From positions 310,001-374,000 of the forward strand of contig NZ_CP084261.1 of assembly GCF_022879575.1 (NCBI RefSeq): a stretch of DNA of 64,000 bases. Direction: 5' to 3'. Under the pieces are notes generated by a model. That model did not search any database. It was given only the letters and a program-made list of their open reading frames with translations, and was not told the origin of the DNA. A program made the translations under genes and the position numbers. The stretch comes from Caballeronia sp. SL2Y3 (GTDB lineage Bacteria > Pseudomonadota > Gammaproteobacteria > Burkholderiales > Burkholderiaceae). Of this stretch, positions 55,502 to 64,000 are shown piece by piece; positions within the stretch are counted from its first letter, which is position 1, and every line of letters starts with the position of its first letter.

Positions 55502-57109
55502 ATGACCATCATCGAATCGAAGCTGAATCCGCGCAGCGAGGAGTTTCGCACTAATGCGGCCGCGCTCGAAGCGCTCGTCGCGGACCTGAAAGAGAAAGTC
55601 GCCAAGATTGCGGAAGGCGGCGGGCAGGCGGCGCGCGACCGTCATCTGTCGCGCAACAAGCTGCTGCCGCGCGATCGCATCGCGCAGTTGCTCGATCCCG
55701 GCACGCCGTTTCTCGAACTCTCGCAGCTTGCAGCGTATGGCATGTACAACGACGAAGCGCCGGGCGCGGGCATCATCACCGGCATAGGGCGCATTGCGGG
55801 GCAGGAGTGCGTGATCGTCTGCAACGACGCGACCGTGAAAGGCGGCACGTACTATCCGGTCACGGTGAAGAAGCATCTGCGCGCACAGGAAATTGCCGAG
55901 CAGAATCGCTTGCCGTGCGTGTATCTCGTCGATTCGGGCGGCGCTAACCTGCCGAATCAGGACGACGTGTTCCCTGATCGCGATCACTTCGGCCGCATCT
56001 TCTATAACCAGGCGAACATGTCGGCGCAAGGCATCGCGCAGATCGCCGTTGTGATGGGATCGTGCACGGCAGGCGGCGCGTACGTGCCCGCAATGAGCGA
56101 TGAATCGATCATCGTGAAAGATCAGGGCACCATCTTCCTGGGCGGTCCGCCGCTCGTGAAAGCAGCAACGGGCGAGGAAGTGAGCGCGGAAGACCTGGGC
56201 GGCGGCGATGTTCACACGCGGCTTTCGGGCGTCGTCGATCATCTCGCGCAAAACGACGCGCATGCGCTCGGCATCGCGCGCAGCATCGTCGGCAATCTCA
56301 ATCGCGTGAAAGCGCCGGCGCTCGCGCTCAAGCAACCGCTGCCGCCGCGTTATGAGCCGGAGAGCGTCTACGGCGTGATTCCGGTCGATACGCGTAAGCC
56401 CTTCGATGTGCGCGAAGTGATCGCACGCATCGTCGACGATTCCGCGTTCGACGAATTCAAGGCGCGTTACGGCACCACGCTCGTTTGCGGCTTCGCGCAT
56501 ATCTGGGGGCATCCGGTCGGCATCGTCGCGAACAACGGCATTCTGTTCAGCGAATCCGCGTTGAAGGGCGCGCATTTCATCGAACTGTGCTGCCAGCGCA
56601 AGATCCCGCTGGTGTTCTTGCAGAACATCACGGGCTTCATGGTGGGCCGCAAGTACGAGAACGAAGGCATCGCGCGTAACGGCGCGAAGATGGTCACGGC
56701 GGTGGCAACGGCGAAAGTGCCGAAGTTCACGGTCATCATCGGTGGCTCGTTCGGCGCGGGCAATTACGGCATGTGCGGCCGCGCGTATTCGCCGCGTTTC
56801 CTGTGGATGTGGCCGAACGCGCGCATCTCGGTGATGGGCGGCGAGCAGGCCGCGTCCGTGCTCGCGACCGTGCGGCGCGACGGCATCGAAAAGAAAGGCG
56901 GCACGTGGTCGAAGGAAGATGAGGAAGCGTTCAAGGCGCCGATTCGCGAGCAATACGAGGTGCAAGGCCATCCGTACTATGCGAGCGCGCGCCTGTGGGA
57001 TGACGGCGTGATCGATCCGGCGCAAACGCGCGACGTGCTCGGCCTCGGACTCGCCGCGACGATGAACGCGCCTATCGAAGACACGCGCTTCGGCGTGTTC
57101 CGCATGTAA
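55502..57109 (+). CDS. liuB: Methylcrotonyl-CoA carboxylase beta (carboxyltransferase) subunit
   Basis: 535 residues. Two carboxyltransferase halves: [40 protein letters not shown] and [20 protein letters not shown] in the first; [20 protein letters not shown] and [20 protein letters not shown] in the second. It moves the carboxyl group from biotin to 3-methylcrotonyl-CoA, giving 3-methylglutaconyl-CoA. The partner alpha subunit is the next gene; the hydratase gene liuC that usually lies between them is absent. Confidence 0.94.
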   Translation: MTIIESKLNPRSEEFRTNAAALEALVADLKEKVAKIAEGGGQAARDRHLSRNKLLPRDRIAQLLDPGTPFLELSQLAAYGMYNDEAPGAGIITGIGRIAGQECVIVCNDATVKGGTYYPVTVKKHLRAQEIAEQNRLPCVYLVDSGGANLPNQDDVFPDRDHFGRIFYNQANMSAQGIAQIAVVMGSCTAGGAYVPAMSDESIIVKDQGTIFLGGPPLVKAATGEEVSAEDLGGGDVHTRLSGVVDHLAQNDAHALGIARSIVGNLNRVKAPALALKQPLPPRYEPESVYGVIPVDTRKPFDVREVIARIVDDSAFDEFKARYGTTLVCGFAHIWGHPVGIVANNGILFSESALKGAHFIELCCQRKIPLVFLQNITGFMVGRKYENEGIARNGAKMVTAVATAKVPKFTVIIGGSFGAGNYGMCGRAYSPRFLWMWPNARISVMGGEQAASVLATVRRDGIEKKGGTWSKEDEEAFKAPIREQYEVQGHPYYASARLWDDGVIDPAQTRDVLGLGLAATMNAPIEDTRFGVFRM

Positions 57110-57125
57110 CCCGGATGTGATGCTG

Positions 57126-59116
<1,991 letters not shown>

Positions 59117-59120
<4 letters not shown>

Positions 59121-59641
59121 CGCTTCTTCTTCGGCGGGCGGCCGAGCAGCGTATCTTCGCTCTCCGTCCGCACGAGAATCTCGACGCGCCGGTTCATCGC
59201 GCGGCCTTGCGGCGTGTCGTTGCTGGCAATGGGCCGCAGATACGCCATGCCCTTGGTCGTGAGGCGCTCGGCCGGCACGCCCCGCGCAATCAGCGCGCGC
59301 GCGACCGCTTCGGCGCGCGCCTGAGAAAGCGTCTTGTTATAGGCGAGGGTGCCGTCGTTATCGGTGTGGCCTTCGATCAGCACGGGCCGCATGCTGCGCT
59401 TGAGCACCGTGGCCGCCCGGTCCAGCGCGGGCAGACTGCCGCGCCGAATCTCCGCTTCGTCGGTATCGAAAAGCGCGACTTCGGGAAGCCGCATCTCCAC
59501 GCCGCCGTTCACCTGCTGCATCGAGATGCCGTACTGCGCATTCAGACGCTCTTCCGTCGAGCGGTCCAACTTGGTTCCGCAGCCCGTCAACAGCGCGAGC
59601 GACGCACATGCTGCAACCGCCAGTAAGCCTTTGCCGACCAT
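59117..59641 (-). CDS. OmpA-family lipoprotein (YiaD/Pal-like)
   Basis: 174 residues. Lipoprotein signal (LLAVAACASLALLTGC) followed by an OmpA C-terminal domain: VLIEGHTDNDGTLAYNKTLS, SQARAEAVARALIARGVP, and GRAMNRRVEILVRT. The domain binds peptidoglycan non-covalently, tethering the outer membrane. The C-terminus is basic (RPPKKKR). AGGAAA precedes the ATG. Convergent with liuD. Confidence 0.9.
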
Positions 59642-59811
59642 TCCGAGTTTCCTGCGTTAATGCCCGAGCCGCGATTATAGGGACGACTGAGCACAGTTTT
59701 GTAAAGAACGTTGCATAAATCGTTGGCGCGAAGTGGAACGAATCGTGCGATTACAATGCACCCGGCTCTATCGCTTTCGCTTGCTGTCGATTCCCTCAGA
59801 GGCTCCCTTTC

Positions 59812-60903
59812 ATGGCGATTTCTTCGCGCACCGAGACCACGCCCAACGCGGCTGAAGCGGCCGATCGCACGCGCAGGATGCAGCGCGCGGCGTCGGCGGT
59901 GCTCTATACCGTTCTCGTGCTGGTCGCGGCTTATACCGCGCGCACCTTCATCCCAGCGGTCGTCTGGGCCATCGTGATTGCCATTGCGCTGTGGCCCGCG
60001 TTCGGCTGGCTCGAACGGCGTCCGATCTTCCGGCAGCGTCAAACGCTGCTCGCGGTGCTGCTGACGCTCGCGGTCGGCTTGCTCTTCGTGGTGCCGTTCG
60101 CCGTCGTCGCGGCTCAGACCGCGGACGAAGCGCACGACATGCTGCAATGGTTCCATGACGTGCTGCGCACCGGCATTCCAATGCCCGCGTTCATCGAACG
60201 GCTGCCGACCGGCGGGCAGCAGATCGCGCACTGGTGGCAGGCCAATCTCGCGACGCCGCTCGAATCGTCGCCGGCAGTCAAGAACCTGCATAGCGCGACC
60301 TTCGTGGCGATGACGCGCCATTTCGGCAGCCGCGTCGTGCATGGCCTCGTGATCTTCGGCTTCATGCTGATGACGCTGTTCTTCATCTTTCAGGCGGGCG
60401 CGAAGCTCGGCAGGCAACTGATCGCGGGCTCGCGGCGCGCGCTGGGCGCGGACGGCGCGGCGCTGTTGCAGCGCATGGCCGATTCGGTGCGCAGCACGGT
60501 CGTCGGCCTGGTCGTCGTGGGATTGGGCGAGGGCGCCTTGCTCGGCATTGCCTACGCCGTGACGGGCGTGCCGCACGCGACGCTGCTCGGGATGTTGACG
60601 GCGGTTGCCGCGATGCTGCCGTTCTGCGCGCCGATCGTCTTTCTCGGCTCGGCGTTGTGGCTGCTCGCGCAAGGCTCGATGATCGCGGCGGCCGGCGTGG
60701 CGATCTTCGGGCTCGTCGTGGTGTTCGTCTCGGAGCACTTCGTGCGGCCGGTGCTGATCGGCGGGTCGACGCGCCTGCCGTTTCTGCTCGTGCTGTTCGG
60801 CATTCTGGGCGGCGCGGAGACCTTCGGGCTGCTCGGGCTTTTCATCGGCCCGGCGCTGATGACGATTCTCGTCGTGCTGTGGACCGACTGGGTTCGCGCC
60901 TGA
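59812..60903 (+). CDS. AI-2E family transporter (PerM/YdiK-like)
   Basis: 363 residues with about eight membrane helices and a large central domain. LVLVAAYTARTFIPAVVWAI, GLVVVGLGEGALLGIAYAVT, and the C-terminal LVLFGILGGAETFGLLGLFI with GPALMTIL match the AI-2E transporter family (formerly UPF0118). Members export small molecules or ions; the specific substrate is unknown. Confidence 0.88.
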   Translation: MAISSRTETTPNAAEAADRTRRMQRAASAVLYTVLVLVAAYTARTFIPAVVWAIVIAIALWPAFGWLERRPIFRQRQTLLAVLLTLAVGLLFVVPFAVVAAQTADEAHDMLQWFHDVLRTGIPMPAFIERLPTGGQQIAHWWQANLATPLESSPAVKNLHSATFVAMTRHFGSRVVHGLVIFGFMLMTLFFIFQAGAKLGRQLIAGSRRALGADGAALLQRMADSVRSTVVGLVVVGLGEGALLGIAYAVTGVPHATLLGMLTAVAAMLPFCAPIVFLGSALWLLAQGSMIAAAGVAIFGLVVVFVSEHFVRPVLIGGSTRLPFLLVLFGILGGAETFGLLGLFIGPALMTILVVLWTDWVRA

Positions 60904-60916
60904 TCCGTGCGTTCGG

Positions 60917-61225
60917 TCAGTCGCCGCGTTCCTGCACGCACACCCACGGCGACACGACCACGGCCCACAACTCGGGATCGCGCGCGGCGAGATCGGCGGC
61001 TGTTTCGGACTGCACGCGCTCGACGAGCCCTGCCGAAAGCCATTGCGTGACCTGCTGCGTGTCATCGCTGGCGACGGCTTCGGCCACGCTCACGAGATCG
61101 AGATCGCGCTTCACCCAGATCAGCACGCCCTTCGCGAAGAAGCGTTCGAGTTCCGACCAGCCGATCTGCGCGGTTTCGGCGAGGAGCTTCACATAGAGCG
61201 GGCTGGGATTGGCGGCGTCGGTCAT
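60917..61225 (-). CDS. DUF2288 family protein
   Basis: 102 residues: LYVKLLAETAQIGWSELERF, FAKGVLIWVKRDLDLVSVAE and DPELWAVVVSPWVCVQERG match DUF2288, a small proteobacterial family of unknown function. The ATG at 61225 is chosen; a GTG at 61261 would add 12 residues that overlap a probable terminator. Confidence 0.75.
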   Translation of the reverse strand: MTDAANPSPLYVKLLAETAQIGWSELERFFAKGVLIWVKRDLDLVSVAEAVASDDTQQVTQWLSAGLVERVQSETAADLAARDPELWAVVVSPWVCVQERGD

Positions 61226-61248
61226 GGCGGGAATGCGATAAAAGCGAA

Positions 61249-61283
61249 AGGCGTCCGACACTATAGCGCAGTGCCGGACGCCT
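61249..61283 (-). terminator. Terminator of the pcaHG operon
   Basis: AGGCGTCCG (61249-61257) pairs with CGGACGCCT (61275-61283). On the minus strand it is followed by TTCGCTTTTATC. It lies 21 bp past the pcaG stop codon. Confidence 0.65.
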
Positions 61284-61303
61284 TCTTTGCAGCCTACAGC
61301 GAA

Positions 61304-61894
61304 TTACAGGTCGAAGAACACGGTCTCGTTCGGTCCGCGCAGATGAATGTCGAAGCGGTAGATGGTCGAGGAGGTGCCCGGCTCGCGCTTCGCGATCAGC
61401 GTGTGGCGGCGCTCGGCCGGCACGCTTTGCAGCACGGTGTCCTTGGCGTTCGCCTCGGTTTCGTCGTCGAAGTAGATGCGCGTGTACGAATGCAGCAGCA
61501 TGCCGCGCATCAGCAGGATCACGTCGAGGTGCGGCGCGGAATCGTCGTCGGTCGCGCCGGGCTTCACCGTATCGACGATGAAGCGCAGCTTCGGGTCCGT
61601 GCCCGTGCCGACGCGCGCGAAGCCGCGAAAGCCCGACTCGCGCGCTTCTTCCACGCTCTGTACGTAGCGGCCGTTCGCGTCGGCCTGCGCGACTTCGATC
61701 AGCGCATCGCCGATCGGCTTGCCTTCCGCGTCGAACACGTTGCCGACCACGGCGATGTGCTCGCCCGGCACTTCACGGTCTGCCGCCGAAGCGGTGAACA
61801 GGCTCTTGAGGTCGAAGTTGTACTGCTCGGGCACGAGGCCGTACGCGAAATACGGTCCGACGGTCTGCGAGGGCGTTTGCTTGAGGGTCGTCAT
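61304..61894 (-). CDS. pcaG: Protocatechuate 3,4-dioxygenase alpha subunit
   Basis: 196 residues: TPSQTVGPYFAYGLVPEQYN at the N-terminus, GNVFDAEGKPIGDALIEVAQ, and APHLDVILLMRGMLLHSYTR near the C-terminus. The alpha subunit lacks most iron ligands and completes the active site of the alpha-beta pair. It begins two bases after the pcaH stop (TGATC context), so the two are co-translated. Confidence 0.93.
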   Translation of the reverse strand: MTTLKQTPSQTVGPYFAYGLVPEQYNFDLKSLFTASAADREVPGEHIAVVGNVFDAEGKPIGDALIEVAQADANGRYVQSVEEARESGFRGFARVGTGTDPKLRFIVDTVKPGATDDDSAPHLDVILLMRGMLLHSYTRIYFDDETEANAKDTVLQSVPAERRHTLIAKREPGTSSTIYRFDIHLRGPNETVFFDL

Positions 61895-61896
61895 GA

Positions 61897-62598
61897 TCAC
61901 TCCGTCGGGGTCTCGTCCGGGCCGCGCAGCACGATGTCGAATTCGTAGCCGAGCGCGTAGTTTTCCTGCGTCGTATCGATGGAGAAGCGCGAAACCAGCC
62001 GATGCCGCGCATGCTCCGGAATGCCCTGGAAGATCGGATCGAGTTCGAGCAGCGGGTCGCCGGGGAAGTACATCTGCGTGACGAGGCGCGAGCCGAAGTA
62101 TTCGCCGAAGAGCGAGAAGTGAATGTGATTCGGCCGCCATGCGTTCGGATGGTTGCCCCACGGATACGCGCCCGGCTTGACCGTCATGAAGCGGTAGCGG
62201 CCCTGATCGTCGGTCAGGCAGCGCCCTGCGCCGAGAAAGTTCGGGTCGAGCGGGGCGTCGTGCTGGTCCGCCTTGTGCACGTAACGCCCGGCGGCGTTCG
62301 CCTGCCACACTTCGACGAGCGTGTTGCGCACGGGGCGGCCGCCTTCGTCGAGCACGCGGCCCGTCACGATGATGCGCTCGCCGAGCGGCGCGCCGTTCTT
62401 CGCGGCATTGCGCGTGAGGTCGTTGTCGTACATGCCGAGGTCGTCCGCGCCGTAGACGGGCACGCGGCGGTTGCGCAGGTTTTCCTTGAGCGGAATGAGC
62501 GGCAAGGAAGGACTGCGCGACACCGACGACCGGTAACCCGGCGACAGATACGGCGGATGCGATTCCCAGTCGCGCGGCGTGAGAATGGGGGACGTCAT
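61897..62598 (-). CDS. pcaH: Protocatechuate 3,4-dioxygenase beta subunit
   Basis: 233 residues. The iron ligands are visible: Tyr in KPGAYPWGNHPN, Tyr in VTQMYFPGDPLLE (approximate assignment), and the His pair in WRPNHIHFSLFGE. With PcaG it cleaves protocatechuate between the hydroxyls to beta-carboxy-cis,cis-muconate, the entry to the beta-ketoadipate pathway. It is divergent from pcaQ. Other pca genes are not in the window. Confidence 0.95.
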   Translation of the reverse strand: MTSPILTPRDWESHPPYLSPGYRSSVSRSPSLPLIPLKENLRNRRVPVYGADDLGMYDNDLTRNAAKNGAPLGERIIVTGRVLDEGGRPVRNTLVEVWQANAAGRYVHKADQHDAPLDPNFLGAGRCLTDDQGRYRFMTVKPGAYPWGNHPNAWRPNHIHFSLFGEYFGSRLVTQMYFPGDPLLELDPIFQGIPEHARHRLVSRFSIDTTQENYALGYEFDIVLRGPDETPTE

Positions 62599-62666
62599 GT
62601 CACTGTCTCCTGATGTTGTGACGTAAATGGGATATTTCTGGCGACTACTTTATCGAACGCGCCGAG

Positions 62667-62701
62667 TTATGGAAAATGACGTTTTATGCGGCGAACCATA
62701 A
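62667..62701. promoter_or_regulatory. Candidate PcaQ-binding region
   Basis: TTATGG (62667) and CCATAA (62696) form an inverted repeat in the 112-bp spacer between pcaH and pcaQ, next to the pcaQ start. Known PcaQ sites resemble ATAAC-N-GGTTA; the match is only partial, so this is tentative. Confidence 0.4.
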
Positions 62702-62710
62702 CGGCTCTTC

Positions 62711-63649
62711 ATGGATACGGACTTCACCAACACGCGCGTCAAGTTCCGCCATTTGCAGTGCTTCCTGGCCGTGACGCAACTCGGCAGCGTTCAGCGCGCA
62801 GCCGATAGCCTGTCGATCACGCAGCCGGCTGTGTCGAAAACCATCGGCGAACTCGAATCCATTCTAGGCGTGCGGCTCTTCGAGCGCGGACGGCGCGGCG
62901 CGGTGCCCACGCGCGAGGGGCGGCTTTTCGCGCCGCACGCGAGCGCGTGCGTGGCGTCGCTGCGCGAGGGCGTCGACATGCTGCTGCGGGACCGCGGGGA
63001 CGTGCCGGGCGCGGTGTCGATCGGCGTGCTGCCGACGGTCGCCAACGCGTTGCTGCCGCCCGCGTTCGCCGCCTTCCGGCAGCAATGGCCGGCGGTCTCG
63101 CTGAGCGTGCAGACCGACTCCAACGCGCCGCTGCTCGACCGTCTGAAGGCCGGCGAAGTCGATCTGGTGGTCGGGCGGTTGTCTGAACCCGAGGCCATGC
63201 ACGGGCTGTCGTTCGAGCAGATTTATCGCGAGCCGCTCGCGGTAGCGGTGCGGCGCGATCATCCGCTGGTGTTCGAAACGCCGCTCACGCCGGCGCTGCT
63301 GACGCGCTTTGCCATCGTCGTGCCGCCGTTCGGCACGCTCATCCGGCAGTCCGCCGAGAGCATGCTGACCGCGTTCGGCGCGCATGCCCTCACCGCGCTC
63401 GTCGAAACGCTGTCGGTTTCGCTCGGACGCTCGCTCGCGCTTCATAACGACGCCGTCTGGTTCGTGCCTGCCGGCGCGGTCGAACACGACATCGCGCTCG
63501 GGCTGCTGGTCGCGCTGCCGATGCCGTTCGCCGGCACCGACGAGCCCATCGGTCTCATCCGCCGCAACGATGCCGCCCGCACGGCGGTGGAGGAATCGCT
63601 CGTGGATGCGATCCGCGAGGCGGGACGCTCGCGCGCGGCGAGCAAATGA
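62711..63649 (+). CDS. pcaQ: PcaQ, LysR-type activator of protocatechuate catabolism
   Basis: 312 residues. HTH region VKFRHLQCFLAVTQLGSVQR and SITQPAVSKTIGELESILGV, then a LysR effector domain (GVLPTVANALLPPAFAAFRQ). The N-terminal sequence and its divergent position from pcaHG fit PcaQ, which activates pca genes in response to beta-carboxy-muconate. Confidence 0.9.
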   Translation: MDTDFTNTRVKFRHLQCFLAVTQLGSVQRAADSLSITQPAVSKTIGELESILGVRLFERGRRGAVPTREGRLFAPHASACVASLREGVDMLLRDRGDVPGAVSIGVLPTVANALLPPAFAAFRQQWPAVSLSVQTDSNAPLLDRLKAGEVDLVVGRLSEPEAMHGLSFEQIYREPLAVAVRRDHPLVFETPLTPALLTRFAIVVPPFGTLIRQSAESMLTAFGAHALTALVETLSVSLGRSLALHNDAVWFVPAGAVEHDIALGLLVALPMPFAGTDEPIGLIRRNDAARTAVEESLVDAIREAGRSRAASK

Positions 63650-63839
63650 CCGACGCCTGCGCGCGGCCCGCTGCTTGCTCAGGCAGCATTTACCGCGCAA
63701 ATTTCGCGGGAACAAAATACTATGACGAAAGGGCGGAGATGGGGTGCTCGCGGCATCGAAAGCAAACGTTCACGGTCAACCACTCGCCGCCGCCCGGCCC
63801 TCGTTCCCGCATTCAACCCGTGCCCGCACCGTTCGCCCC

Positions 63840-64000
63840 ATGAAGACCGTACTTCTCGTCGACGACGACCCCAGCACCATCGAAGCCTGGACTCTTTGCA
63901 TGAAGGGCGAGGATTGCACCGTCCTCAGCGCGCTCGACGGCAACCGGGCGTTATCGATCCTCGGTGAGCAGACGGTGGACATCGTCGTGTCCGACTGGAT
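63840..64000 (+). CDS. Response regulator receiver protein (N-terminal part)
   Basis: The ATG at 63840 opens a frame cut off by the window end after about 53 residues: KTVLLVDDDPSTIEAWTLCM and TVDIVVSDWM. The acidic triad (Asp7-9) and phosphoacceptor Asp (~52) of a receiver domain are visible. The output domain lies outside. It could be a partner of a histidine kinase further right; nothing ties it to the hybrid kinase at 14-17 kb. Confidence 0.82.
   Translation, partial: MKTVLLVDDDPSTIEAWTLCMKGEDCTVLSALDGNRALSILGEQTVDIVVSDW

Noticed and set aside
61226..61261. GTG start for the DUF2288 gene
   Set aside because: It would put coding sequence into the pcaHG terminator stem and add residues not typical of the family.

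Overview
The window is high-G+C DNA from a Gram-negative beta-proteobacterium. It most likely belongs to the Burkholderiaceae, of the Paraburkholderia/Caballeronia type. The support is a beta-proteobacterial 16-strand porin, an AspT/aspartate-decarboxylase pair, a PcaQ-pcaHG unit, a leucine (liu) operon with a divergent TetR regulator, and many lipoprotein and efflux genes. No rRNA, tRNA, CRISPR array, transposase or integrase was seen. Species identity is inference.

Layout. 1-6 kb: a truncated UdgX/DUF4130 DNA-repair gene behind a near-perfect LexA box, then a leftward paoABC-type periplasmic aldehyde oxidoreductase operon with a MobA-like nucleotidyltransferase. 6-10.5 kb: a broken TPR-glycosyltransferase gene, an uncharacterised GNAT-like protein, a GFA protein and a DUF72 protein. 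10.8-18.4 kb: an S53 endopeptidase and an S10 carboxypeptidase, neither with a signal peptide, a large BvgS-like hybrid kinase, and a secreted HNH-like protein. 18.4-21 kb: an AT-richer island with a type VI secretion PAAR protein, a candidate L,D-transpeptidase-like effector, its overlapping candidate immunity gene and the remnant of a second immunity gene. 21-30 kb: a YkuD L,D-transpeptidase, an EamA exporter, a 2-aminoethylphosphonate ABC importer (phnSTUV) and glycogen phosphorylase. 31.3-40.8 kb: a leftward six-gene unit in which an RND efflux pump (MFP-RND-OMF) runs with overlapping or abutting genes into pqiABC. 41-48 kb: ArsR plus Old Yellow Enzyme, aspT-asdA, and a porin. 48-54 kb: a desuccinylase-like hydrolase, a basic amino-acid binding protein, an MFS transporter and a ferritin-like protein. 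53.4-59.1 kb: TetR (LiuQ-like) divergent from liuA-liuB-liuD. 59-64 kb: an OmpA-like lipoprotein, an AI-2E family transporter, DUF2288, pcaHG divergent from pcaQ, and the start of a response regulator.

How the genes work together. Several catabolic modules are complete or nearly so: aldehyde oxidation in the periplasm, leucine breakdown through isovaleryl-CoA and methylcrotonyl-CoA, protocatechuate ring cleavage, and aspartate-alanine exchange that can build proton motive force. Envelope functions are prominent: efflux plus PqiABC lipid transport, porin, OmpA, L,D-transpeptidase. The least ordinary part is the 18.6-21 kb PAAR/effector/immunity island, which has no structural T6SS genes around it.
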